Shown here: one piece after another, positions 35,375 through 46,645 of the stretch
How the letters are laid out: each line of letters starts with the position of its first letter
Numbering within the stretch: the stretch's first letter is position 1
NCBI GenBank assembly: GCA_947044365.1
Contig: OX345637.1
Span: 10,621,576 to 10,685,575, forward strand
Direction of reading: 5' to 3'
Source: Petrosia ficiformis
Lineage: Eukaryota > Porifera > Demospongiae > Haplosclerida > Petrosiidae
Length of the DNA stretch: 64,000 nucleotides
Notes under the pieces: generated by a model
What the model was told of the DNA's origin: nothing
Database searches by the model: none
The model's input: only the letters and a program-made list of their open reading frames with translations
Program-made: the position numbers and the translations under genes

Positions 35375-37301
35375 TCATGTTTCTTTCTTAAGCTTTATAT
35401 TGTTACAGGTGAAGCATGTCCATTCAGTACTTGGCTCTTTACTGATATTTACACATGTCCTGAAGGTATATAACAAAGCAATAAAGGTATGATCTATAAA
35501 GTATAAGTATATATGTATATAATTATCTTGTTACCAGTGAAACCATTCTTCACATTTGTCACATTCTATCATATTACATCGTGTTGTACATAAGTTACAC
35601 AAAGAACATTTCCATTCTGAGCGTTTGCTGTTCACTATAATAATGTATAATCATTGTTATAATTATATATGTAATATATGAGTGTAACATATATTATATA
35701 TATATATATATATTATATATATATATATATATATATGTATATGAGTTCTTATAATTCATGTATAATATATTGTCTTTACCTAATTGCTGTAATGCTAGCC
35801 ATGCATCTACCTCCAAGTAAATTTGGACTACACTTAAATCATTCTCAATGATGTCTTCAGGTATTTTATTAACTGTCTTATTTAATTCGGCAAGTTTCAA
35901 TTTGTGTTGAGTTCCATTGATCAGCTTTTCTGCTCTATCTTTTTTGCATAATAATAGCAAAATATCTATGTGTACATGTAAAAGATAGGATCAAGAACAA
36001 ATAATTATTAATTAATCAAGCTAATTATTTTTAATATTTACACTTACCATAGGCAGATTTTTTAACTGTGTAAATTAAATTGTCACTCCTTAACCTGCTT
36101 TCTGTCAATTCCTTTTCCAATGTTGTTGGCTTTGCTACTCTAATTGTTGCTGTTTTCCTTCGTTTTCGAGTGCTGAAAAACGGTCTCTGTGGTTTTATTG
36201 CTTTATTAGATGGTTCACAATTATTTTTTTGTGGCAATACTGGTTTATACTGTTTAGAATGGCATTTTACCAGTCCAATTGTTGTGTTTAATTGACCATT
36301 TACAACTTGTAATGTCTCTTTGTCTGTGCACTGCTCTATCAATGTTGTTATTCTCTGGAGTTTAGTAATCACCTGTTCTCTTATTTCCATCACATCTGAA
36401 TCTGCAAAATCTGATTTCACTGCCTCATGTAGTTGTGTTAGTTCTGTTGTTCTATTGTGTACATATCCTTGTTGTGTCTTATTAATGTATTTGTCTGTAC
36501 GGAATTTCACTATCAAGTGTATATGTTTACACATATTTCCATTTACAACGTAATCTTGACATGTACATGCAAATGAATGGATGCATATATCACATTCATT
36601 ACATTTTAACACACACTTTTCTGGACATACTAAATTTTCTAATGCTACCATATATTTCCTTTCATTTCTGGATGATTTCACTTCCCATATTCCTTCTTGA
36701 ATAGGTGTCACTGACTCCATCGTCATCTCATGACTAGCTAAGTGCCTCTTATGTATCTCTGTTATCTTTTTTGTTTTTTTACCTTTTGTCATCTTTATCA
36801 GTCTTTCAAATGTTTTGTCTCTGGTGATTTTCAGTAGTGTGTGAATACATTTGTCAACTCTTTTATTAACTTTTCCATTTAGATATATATACTTCAGTAC
36901 GTGATGAAATGCCTCTACGTACATATTTGTATTAATAAAAGCTTTTTGTCGGTAGCAATTAGCCCATTGTCGTTTTCGATGCATGTATGTTTTTACAAAA
37001 TATTGTCCAAATTCTGCAGTGTCTCTATTTACTTGTAACTGTTGAGCTGTCCTCATTAGAAGGCTGTTAAATTTACTAACTTCGCTCTGCTCCAATAAAA
37101 CTCTTAAGCTATGGTATACTGCAACATTTGTTTCTTTCTCTTTAATTAGTGTTAAATTTTCTCTCCATGCCCTGTCAACATGCCATGTGCATAGTAGTTT
37201 ATTGTCAACTTCTCCAAATACAGACCTCCATGCGTTGTGGTATTGTTCAGCATCGTCTGACATAAACCATGCAGGGGTTATTGATCCAATTCTTTCCATA
37301 T
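35375..37301 (-). CDS. MULE transposase with SWIM and PHD zinc fingers, N-terminus missing
   Basis: Four exons: 36048-37301, 35780-35965, 35535-35634, 35375-35459, in phase (phases 1, 1, 2), stop TGA at 35375-35377. From ATG 37299 the product is 540 residues. The front matches the middle of MULE transposases (WFMSDDAEQYHNAW, then LLCTWHVDRAWRENL). A SWIM zinc finger follows (CTCQDYVVNGNMCKHIHL), then a basic region (STRKRRKTATIRV). The last two exons make a PHD finger: CSLCNLC, CNMIECDKCEEWFHW, then TCV and WTCFTC, which is the Cys4-His-Cys3 order. The usual upstream block with the first catalytic Asp was not found in 37310-37600. The 36048-37301 exon starts after an AG acceptor (GTTCAG), so an upstream exon may have been lost. 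It acts, in the family, by binding TIRs and cutting DNA; the PHD finger would bind histone H3 tails. Confidence 0.8.
35690..35735. repeat. TA microsatellite in transposase intron
   Basis: TA run between transposase exons 2 and 3. Confidence 0.85.
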
Positions 37302-37600
37302 CTGAACATAGTGTGTGTCATATATTATATATATATAGTAGCTAGATTGCATTAGGACCTTTGATTGTAGGAAGATATTTGTGTTGGTATTGTGTTGCAA
37401 TACTACCCATATCATTCTGTTTCTGTCTTAGTGATGACTTGACTTTGGTTTAATGTCTGTAGGTTGTTGGTTTCCTTTAATCTGTGAGAAGAGAAGTACT
37501 GTGGTCATACATCAAAGATGTTGGGTAAATAAGTGTTAAATTTAACTAGCAACTCTGGCATGTCCTACACCTTCATATGAATCTTTTGCTTTTGCATAGG

Positions 37601-39026
37601 TCAAGTGTGTGTTAGTTTTTGATGATTCACCTCAGTATAGAATAGAATGTAGCCTTGCTTTGTTAAAATAGAGTCAATGTTACCTTTTGTTACCTAAGAT
37701 GCATGTATGCACAGTTATATTTAAACTGTTTGAATTACAGTTAATGACTTACAGATACATCATCAAACTCATACCATCCTTCTTTTGTACGAACATATGA
37801 CACATAGTGTCCTCCATGAGTACTGGGTCCCAGATGTGTAATCACAGATGACAGTAAATATTGTTTAATGTTTCCCTAAATTGTAAACAGTAGGGTAACA
37901 TTAGTAATATGCATTTGTAAAAAGAACCTTATTATCATAGAGCTGCAAATGTTCTGTCATACTTAAGTATCGACAGTCTTTCTTGGCTTGTTTATTTTTC
38001 CAGAAGAATCTGTAAATTGCAATAATTATGATTTAATGTATTATTATACGCTTTTACCTCCTGATATGTACAATGAGAGTTGGGGGTAAATGAGAAATGT
38101 TTTGTTTTAAACTTGTTTGAGTATTCCGGTTGCATCTGTTAATAAATCAAATTATCTTATTTAATGCAATGTCCTAGTTCTTAATACTTGTACCTATCGC
38201 AGTATACCATGTCTGTACCACGTAAAATCTCTTCTGTTTCAAGTGCTTTAATGCCTTCTTCTATATTTCTCCCCTGTGAGATATATCACAATTGAACATG
38301 TAAGTACATGTAGTTGCAAAATTATATGTACATGTACAATACATACTGACCTGTGTTCCAACTTGAAGGTGTGATTGATAACTAACTTTGGTTCGTGTAA
38401 AATTACAGTCAAAGCATCTTGCTGTAATATAAATTATGTATTATGTATTGAATAAATTTGTGCTATACTGCTCACCTGTAGATTCAATACCTGTATGTGT
38501 TAGATTTCTAAGCTGGGTACTGTAATTAACAGTAGTAAATTTTGATTGCATTTATTTTGATATTAACCTAATGTCTGTTTCTTCCATTCCCTTTAGGATC
38601 CCTACAAGAAACTCATGTGCATCCTCCTGATTATTCATCTGCCATTGTGGTAGTACTCCTTAGGGTGGAATAAATTACTTTCAATGCTTCAATGTCAGCA
38701 ACATAAAACTTACTATTCATATTGCTGTGCAGCTCAATCGGAGATATTGGAACCTTGTTATGTTTTACCTGCTGTATGAGCGTTTTTAGTACACAAGATA
38801 TGCAAAATGTACATCTGCACACTAAAGAAATATCATTAATCTTCATTTAGTACATTAACAATTATTTATATTATACATTATTATTATTACCTTTTTGGTG
38901 TGATAATAAACATGAGCGAATATTGGGATTATGCAGCAATGATTGCAATGTAGCATTTGCAAAGCATGTATTTCCTAAGTTTTGCATACCATTCCCTGCT
39001 TCTGGAAAATTTGCTTGAAAATTCAT
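37601..39026 (-). CDS. compact USP-family deubiquitinase inside the transposon
   Basis: Ten exons: 38891-39026, 38714-38821, 38568-38658, 38476-38507, 38351-38421, 38194-38273, 38058-38135, 37928-38009, 37753-37875, 37601-37693. They sum to 894 nt, exactly 298 codons with TGA. Catalytic Cys box: GMQNLGNTCFANATLQSLL. Then NNQEDAHEFL, paired CxxC motifs of the USP zinc finger (CFDC and CDRC), LPPTLIVHIRRF, the His box HGGHYVSYV with WYEFDDVSV, and a C-terminal QGYILFY. The Cys, His and Asp catalytic residues are all present. At 297 residues it is little more than the catalytic core. ATG 39026 is the first in-frame start; the open frame reaches 39071. By family it removes ubiquitin from proteins. 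Its benefit to a transposon is unknown: protecting the transposase from turnover or countering host silencing are guesses. Confidence 0.85.
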
Positions 39027-39213
39027 GTTAAGGAAACGAGTCGGACGACAAAGTTTCTTTTCTGACGACAATGATCGTTACGTATGTAGGCGTGTTCTAT
39101 AGTACATATTACGCTATGTATGTAGGCGTGTTTATATATTACATATGTAGGTGTGTTCTATAAACTCTACGCCCACTTTTCGAATGGAAACATTCCTGTC
39201 TTTAGCCGCTTGT

Positions 39214-39360
39214 AAGAGCAAAATGATAACCATTAAATTCATTCTCATTCATCTGCATACACTCAGATAATTCTCTGTTAAGTTTTAATGCATGGATGTC
39301 AAACATAATTATTACTAGCATCTCCCAAGGGAATGGATGAAGCATTTCTGTTATCCATTT
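39214..39360 (-). pseudogene. open exon-like segment cut by the MULE insertion
   Basis: After acceptor TGTTATTTAG the minus strand is open from 39360 to the transposon edge (WITEMLHPFPWEML, then DIHALKLNRELSECMQM, ending near NGYHFAL). If the transposon and one target copy are removed, the next codon is TGA at 35212-35210. So the insertion lies one codon before a natural stop. I do not recognise the protein. It may be the last exon of a lost gene or a transposon fragment. Confidence 0.35.
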
Positions 39361-40171
39361 CTAAATAACATATTTATATGTTATTATTATAAGTTTTACC
39401 ACAACTGATAATTAAAAATGCAAATAAACAGTAAAATTCATGTATATCCCATACCTACAATATTAATGATTACTGCACTGTAATTTGTTTTTATGGACAG
39501 CATACAGATAGCTAGCTGCATGCTTATAATTACCTGATAATATCATGAACAGACATATATACCTAAGTAATGATAAGTTAAAATTCATTGATAACCAACG
39601 TAATTACTTATAACCCAGTATGTGATTGGTCAGGATGGTAACTAACCCATAAGTCACTGAAGGCCAATTGTAAGTGTCTTACACTAAACACTCTTGTGAT
39701 CAGAACATTATAGATGATTTGTTTGAAAATTTTTTTTATTATTCTTGTTTCCTTTCATTGTTTTGAATTGACAACTAGAATAGTAATCATTACAAAGAGG
39801 ATACTTGGAGGAGGATTGGAATGGAATTATTGTGTCAAATTAAATTTTACATACAATTAGATTCAGTACTAGACTGTCTCAACCATAAACACTTGAGTGT
39901 ACTGTGATAAGAACACCTCGATCTGTAATCTGGGCACTTTTAAGTAGTCCCTATGGTGTCGACATTTATGTGACATCTATATATACATACTTGCCTTGTT
40001 GATTGCAGAAGGTAATATCATCAGCTACTGCATAAATTATGGCCTAACATATATATATAGTATATGAATAGAAGTCACATGCAAATGCACCATTTTTGTA
40101 TATATAGCATGTGGTTTTATAAAAACTATTGTAAGTCATTATTGTGTGAATTGTAAATTCCATCAGCTTTG
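39361..40171. other. non-coding spacer
   Basis: AT-rich, no supported exon on either strand. A signal exon for copy G was looked for here and not found. Confidence 0.5.
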
Positions 40172-40175
40172 TTAA

Positions 40176-40727
40176 TGAACTGAGCTTGTTTCTCATTTCC
40201 AACAGTGGCGTCTTTGCTGCATATATTTTGGTCACCGTTCACTTTCTCTACCCCAAACCTGGCTCCTTTTTCGACATGGAGTAGATACTACTTCTACCAA
40301 CTTGCTTACTAGGACTTGAAAGTCCCCAAGCGCTTCGTAGGATTAATTCGAATGTAGTGCTGTCCCTCTTTTGACTGCAACTGGGGCAAACAAAATGACC
40401 CCACTGCATGTTTGCACCAGTTACACCCACGATTTCAGGTTTTACAGCAAAGGAAATGTCTCAGCTACCCACCAGATTGTGTGAGCGGGGTCACCGGAAC
40501 CACAAATTGCGTGGGCGGCGAGGGGCTGCATCCATTAACGAGGGGACCTCCTTAAATTCTCCCGTACTCATTATTTAGGCGAAAAAACCATCAACGTTTT
40601 CACCCATTTTCTTGGGCTTATGCCTGACAACAATTGCAAACATTTGGAGTGCTTTGCAATGCTAGGAACACATTCAGAACCATGTAGGGGTCAAATGTCA
40701 AATATATGTGAGATCAGTGTCTAAGGG
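40176..40727. mobile_element. second copy of the TTAA MITE, left end eroded
   Basis: This matches 13000-13585 along its length (TTCACTTTCTCTACCCCAAA, AAGCGCTTCGTAGGAT, CCCACGATTTCAGGTT). The right end CTAAGGG is followed by TTAA at 40728-40731. On the left TTAA is at 40172-40175, but the first ten or so bases of the terminal repeat are missing. Confidence 0.7.
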
Positions 40728-40731
40728 TTAA

Positions 40732-41334
40732 GGTTGTAGTCTTTTCCGTGGGCGGATGCTACTCCAATCAGTTTCTAGTCTTGCAAGCTTCTTGCTGCAT
40801 ACAATCTGGTTCCATTCTGTATTTTTTGGAAGCCACACCCACCCGGGGGTATAATTATTGGGCCTAAATGATAGTTTATTTTCAGAAACAAACCTAAACA
40901 CGCCCCACGGGTGGTGGAGGGGGGGTCGGTGGGAAACAATGGCGGGTAACTGTAGTTGCTCTCTGAGAAAGATCGGAGTTTGATAGTGCCTAGAAAGGTA
41001 GATTTTATGGTTTCAGTGAAAAGCTACAGAATTCAGCTTTCTTCAGCCTCTTGTAACTATAAAAGTAAAATGAATCTCCAGAAAACGGCTCTATTTGTTT
41101 TCTCTAAATGCATTGTACTTGGTGCATGCCATGATTGGTGGGCGTGGCTTTCTCCGTTTTGTACTTATTGCGATTACAAAAATGGACATTTTATATATGT
41201 TTTATCACTTCCAGGACCCTATAAAGGTGATTAGAAGATATGAAGGTTGCCATTACACCAGGTTAGAGTCATATTATATAATATTCTATTTTGAAACTGA
41301 TTGGAGTCGCATCCGCCCACTCCCTAGTACCACC
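40732..41334. mobile_element. 603-bp TTAA-flanked MITE of another family
   Basis: The ends GGTTGTAGTC (40732) and AGTACCACC (41334) lead into inner repeats sharing GTGGGCGGATGC and ACTCCAATCAGTTTC, inverted at 40748-40774 and 41293-41320. TTAA lies on both sides (40728-40731 and 41335-41338). The left TTAA is the same one that ends the neighbouring MITE, so one element landed in the other's target duplication. No coding capacity. Confidence 0.75.
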
Positions 41335-41818
41335 TTAATAATTAATGTCATAATCCAAATCATATCACAACAATGACTCAACAGGTATATAATAACTACT
41401 CATCTTTATCAGCTTTCATACGATATCACGAGTGCTTTTGGAAAGTTACTATATATATATGGTATGAAATAAATGTTTAAGTGTATTTGTAGAATACTAC
41501 TTATATGGCTACATATTTGGTGTCTAAAACTTACTCAGCCATGATAAAAAGTGTCTATATAAAGCCCAGCACCAGTTTCGTGGATTCTTGATCTTGGGAT
41601 TTTTGTTTCTGGGGTTTTGGTTTTATTGTCCATGGTAGAGTTCCAATAATCCACCGACCCCAATGTTATATATCTGTTAAGTGTACACAGTTTTTATGGG
41701 TTTGTCATTGAATGATTATGACCTAGTATCAAATATATCATTGTGCAGAAATTATTTCTTTTTGTTCACTTATAATTATATATGTTTTATTTGCATCCCA
41801 CAGAAACATACTGAAGTC

Positions 41819-41897
41819 ATGATTGTTACCAAGACATTTCTTTCTTTGGCTAAAGCCAGCTTCATTATTATATTTATCATTAACGGGAATTATTATG
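41819..41897 (+). CDS. candidate signal-peptide exon
   Basis: ATG opens 26 codons with a hydrophobic core (KASFIIIFIIN) and stops at donor G|GTATGT in phase 1, the same phase as the receptor signal exons. An acceptor-like CCCACAG lies just upstream, so it could also be internal. No matching downstream exon was found before 43 kb. Weak on its own. Confidence 0.3.
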
Positions 41898-42129
41898 GTA
41901 TGTTATTTTATTAAATGTAATTTTGATAGAGTAGTTTTACTAGATATAATAAGTAACCCTTGTCATGTGTAAGTGGAGGGTTATAATAGTCTGGTTGTAT
42001 GTGAGTAAGTGATTGTGTGTTGCCAAAATGTCATATCAAATGTTAGAGCTGATAATCAGACACAATGTATTCCAGTAACTATATACGTATGCTGCAAAAA
42101 TAATTTGGTTATTTCAGTTGTAAAGTTAA

Positions 42130-42500
42130 TAAAATGCCTTTTCACACCATACTGCTGTATTCTGGTGTTGAAAGTTAGGTCAGTTTGCATTTGTCTTGAT
42201 ATGTTGTTGCTCACAATGACTAATTTAATAGTGGAGGATGACAGATATAGAGAATGTCAGTAATTATTTAAATTTATAGTGGGGAAGTAGTGACATGTAA
42301 ACTGTGAATCAACTAATTTAAGGCTTACATGTCATTGTGAACAACATTCCAACACTAAAAATTAAGCTCGCCTATTCTTCGACACCTAAATTCAGCAGTA
42401 ATGGATATTGAAATGCAATTGAAGTAATCAACTGATTGATTGAAACTGTTTTTGTAGTGCACTGTAAAAATTAATAGGTAATTTTAACCTTCTGTTGGTT
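42130..42500. repeat. dispersed repeat shared with 58920-59220
   Basis: Shared words in the same order include GACATGTAAACTGTGA, CATTGTGAACAACA, CATTCCAA and a GATTGGTTGAAA-like end. GTGGAGGATGAC, here at about 42231, also recurs at 48723. The right part (CACTGTAAAAATTAATAG) recurs at about 28643 and 29270. Probably old MITE pieces. Confidence 0.5.
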
Positions 42501-43892
42501 ACTGGAGTTTCAATGTAATGCTGATTTGTTTTTCCTGCTAGGAATTACAAATATTAGTTACATATTGACTATAGTATGTTCAGGTTGAGTTGACCCCAAA
42601 CAGCATATACAGATTGCAAAAACTACAGCAGTTAAACATTTTCTGCTTTTTGCATATATATCAGCTTTCTAGAGCAGATCATTGCTTAAAAAATCATGTC
42701 TCAAGCTCATCGGGAAGCATCCTAACCAGAAACAACTCAAAGATAAAAGATATGAGAGCTCAAACCGCCACTTAACAAAATAAATTTGTGGTTAATTATC
42801 CCCGCGCTTTTATGAGGTCATCAGATGTCACAAATTTGTTTTAATAATAATTATAAACATTTCAGGACAGGCAGTTATAACTACACACAAATACTTGAAG
42901 AAGTAATCATTGGCGTTACACCACACAACTATCTACCTGTAGGGAATAAAAGAGTGTGAAGAGTATAATATAAATTGTTATTAACTTATCTAAGTTCTAT
43001 TAATTTGATCAGCTATACATGATGATATCCAACTCTATCACCAAGAAGAAATGAAATCTTAGTATTAGCATCAAGTACAATCTGTAAAAAGGACTTTTGT
43101 ATATCATGACACTAAGACTACCTCTGAATGTCCTTCAGGCCTATGGTAGAAATAATCTTTATAATTATACACATAATATTTTAAAATATACCTCAGTATT
43201 GTTTATCCCAGTGTACAGTATCACAGTAAAGACAAGTTTATCTATTGCATGTTAAATCCAAGTATAATTGAAAATTATTATAAAGCAGTAAGATAGATAC
43301 CTTAATCAGCCTTAGCTGTCCTCTCTATAGCTGACTTATTTCCTCCTTTCTTCCCAGCTTCTCAAAGTGGCCAAACACTTTCATAACAACCGACTCTTGA
43401 GCGTTTTCCACGAGGCATTACAGTCTTTGCAAAAACAGTACACTTTTATTCACGTGTTTTGGGCGTATCCCATTGAAACGTATCATGACAGATTATGATG
43501 TAATAAAATATTCCTGCATATCCGCAATATACATAAATAACTCAACGCGAATATACTATAGTATATAAAGTACATGTCATAATAAAGCATACACAGAAAA
43601 AAAAGGTGTGCAATTTTTACACACTTGTGTGTGTCATTTCAGGAAAGCATGTGTTGAATTGTCTAAATGACACCTATGTGTGCTAAAATAGCACATACTT
43701 ATTGTGATGATAAAAATAGCACACTGAACTATAGCACATTAATATTAAAATGTATTATTAATAAAACTTAATGTTGCATATTGAGTGATCTCTGCAATAA
43801 ATAACTACACAAACATTTGGTAAAATACATGATGCAATGTATAACAATTATTTATGATGAACAAAATGCGAAAAACACATGGTAATGTCAAT

Positions 43893-46279
43893 CTACAAGC
43901 ACCATATACTTCTGTATCGATTATCTTTTTCTACAATGTAGAGTTTTCCGGATTTATTCTTTAAATGTAGGATACCATGGCAGTAAAAATCTTTAAACAG
44001 TACAACTTTTTCTATATCAGTTGCTGACACATGAAAGGCAGAAAGTTTTCCATCATATCCTTCTAATTGGAGTGATTTTGTGATGAAAATCTTTTCATCA
44101 TTGTATATTAAAATTTCTTCAATAATGCAGTATTCGAAACCAGTTTCATTTTGCATACGAATGACAGTTCCACTTTTGTAGTGAATACCATGAATGGACA
44201 CACATTGTGATCTAAAAAACAACATTGAATTAATTTTAAACTAATAATGATAATTACCTTACACCATTTAGCGGAGTTTGGACTTCACCACAAACTTGTT
44301 CGAGTTTATGTTTGTAGCAGTCAAGATTAGATGGAGCCCCTATAATAGTTGCATGGTCAATTACAATGAATATAATCAATGAATTTAAAACAGCTGCACC
44401 CATTCATATACCTGAGATAATTTCATCACCTGGGTATATGAACCCTGATGTATACTGTCCAGGGCGAACAGCCAGATTGTAACATAACCACTGTTGATGC
44501 CGAATTGCAACCGATAGAGGAACATTTTTAAAACAGTTAGTGACAAAACCTTTCATTTGAGCATTCTTAGACTCAAATTAGGTGACCGAATGTCTAGACC
44601 CTCCTCCCCCTTCAATCAGCTGTAGATATTCAATATGCATTTGAGATGTTCTTGAGGTAAAACCGTTGGCATTAAACTGTCGCATAAAAAAATTAGATTT
44701 ATATGTTATTTTACATAATCATAATAATTGTACCTTTGTAGATATATCAGACTGAACAGCTAAACAAGCACGACATTTTTGTAGAGCAAATCCCACTCCT
44801 TCCTTGAAACCTCCAACAAAGTTAGAAGCAGGTATATCTCCAACTAAACAAACTGCAGCCCCATACATATTAATCACCTCTCCATCTAAAAGTTCTAATT
44901 CATATCCCTGAATAATTGAATTTGTAATTAAAATGATAAACTGAAATTCTTTTACCTCAGACAACTGATTTACTTGTTTTACAAATGGTTCTAGAAGAGC
45001 ATCACATCCAAATGTTTTTATAAGATTTGTTTTTGCAACTGCAAGAAGATTTATACATCGTAGGGATGACCTAAAAGCAGGTCGAATATTTGCAAGGGTA
45101 AAATAGAAACATCCTATATCAATAAAAATTCATTTCAAATACAGCGTTGCACTGGTATTCACTTACCCAACTTTTGATTCCCAGCTCTTGAGCCCAAGGG
45201 ATTAGCCACTTCAATGTCATCGTAATAGATGATAAACTGAAGAGCAAATCGATGATAACTAAAGACTGGGTGCTGTTTATAGAAGACTCCATCACAGAAG
45301 TCTCGCATGATGTCATCAGAACTCTCATGTGTATAACTTAATTCCTGTCTGACAGCAGGATTACTTAGCAGACCCTGAAAGGTTTATAATTATAAAATTA
45401 ATACACAAGGCATGAATTATATATACCTTTAAGGAAGAAAACAAATCAATGTAATATCCATATTGGCTAATCATTTCCAGTTTTTGTTCACCATTTGTCA
45501 CATTCCACTCCCATTCATCACCAAGGCATACCGCTTGAGGTTTCTAAGTTGATGAATAATGCATATGTAATGAAGTGAATAACATACCTACAACTATTAT
45601 GTTACTTACTACGTAATTAAAGTGTTCACAGTAATAACTTTCTCTGTAGTAGCGGGAGCTTAATTGGTTAAACACATCACCGAGGTTACAGACTGTTCGT
45701 ATATCATTAGATAGTTCAGTAGTAAGTGTAATTTGTGACTGAAGGCAACTCTGAACTCTGTGAAATGTTTTATTGAATATCAAATCAATGAATGATTGAG
45801 TGGCAGTACACATTTTGTCAATACCACTATGAGTCAAAGATAGCTCATTTGTAATTCTCATTAAAAACATAGTACAATCCCACTCCAGATCCCATTCATG
45901 AGAATTTTGAAGCATATTAGAATGATTTTCAGAGAGATTCAGGTCATCGGTAATCTGTTCCGGATACAAAGATACATCCTGCTGCTCCAGAACATTCATT
46001 TCATCTATATACAATAAAATATACAATAATATATTATACATCATTATTTATGTACATATATTGTAATCTAGTAACTGAGTATAGTAATCCTACTTCTCCC
46101 CACTTACCACTATGGAACCTGCCATAATGTTTCCTGAAACTTTCCCATCTTTTAAAAGCCATCCCACAGAACATACAATAGACTCTGAAGTTGGCATCAT
46201 TTTCATGGCAACTTCTAATGTGTTTCATCAATAGTTTGTTAGTAAAACACTGAAAATCACAGAAGGAACAGTAGTACAT
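43893..46279 (-). pseudogene. C2H2-type transposon protein with internal stop and deletion
   Basis: Exons on the minus strand: 46108-46279, 45610-46004, 45427-45543, 45167-45374, 44956-45113, 44734-44907, 44412-44676, 44258-44339, 43893-44211. All junctions are GT-AG and in phase. Two C2H2 fingers start the protein (CSFCDFQCF, CMFCGMAFKRW). Later blocks ANPLGSRAG, FTLANIRPAFRSSL and GGFKEGVGFALQKCRACL belong to a protein family I know from many invertebrate and fish transposons. An in-frame TAA sits at 44578-44580, and the long central region expected between RTSQMHIEYL and NAQMKGFV is missing, so this copy is defective. Function unknown; DNA binding is likely from the fingers. Confidence 0.65.
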
Positions 46280-46304
46280 TGTAGATTGGTCTTAGAATAT
46301 ATAA

Positions 46305-46345
46305 TAAATATGTGCGTATGCGCATGCGCATGCGCATGCGCAAGT
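46305..46345. promoter_or_regulatory. bidirectional promoter with NRF1-like sites
   Basis: GTATGCGCATGCGCATGCGC is a chain of overlapping GCGCATGCGC palindromes, the consensus known for NRF1. It sits between two divergent transposon genes whose starts are about 125 bp apart (46279 and 46405). A similar single site is at 55512-55522. Confidence 0.5.
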
Positions 46346-46404
46346 TGTCTAACAACGCGGCATTTTTACCAGCTGCTCTCGTCGCCTCTCGAAGAAGAAA
46401 GGCC

Positions 46405-46563
46405 ATGGACGACGGATTGGACGTGGACCTTACAGTTGAAGAACTCAGTGACCATTTATTAGGAACGGGTTTTCCTTATGAATGGTGAAACGGCTTTCTG
46501 GTATGTTTATAACATAATTATAATTTATCATTTAAATACTTATACCGGTAAATATATATTATG

Positions 46564-46645
<82 letters not shown>

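Larger units (their letters stand above)
35221..39213 (-). mobile_element. 3,993-bp MULE-type DNA transposon carrying a USP gene
   Basis: The ends are inverted repeats sharing GCGGCTARAGACAGGAATGT (and five more bases) at about 35224-35248 and 39186-39210, flanked by the 8-bp duplication AAGAGCAA. Left subterminal DNA has three copies of AGGAATGTTTCC, and the right has three copies of TATGTAGGYGTGTT. Both genes read leftward: a USP-type deubiquitinase, then a MULE transposase with SWIM and PHD zinc fingers. Eight- to nine-base duplications and MULE plus SWIM domains fit the Mutator superfamily. The transposase lacks its first catalytic block, so this copy may not move on its own. Confidence 0.85.

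Noticed and set aside
36080..36553. Plus-strand open frames within the transposase exon
   Set aside because: Shadows of the minus-strand transposase coding exon.
42590..42775. Plus-strand frame as the second exon after the signal-like exon at 41819
   Set aside because: No acceptor in the required phase and no extracellular-domain pattern.
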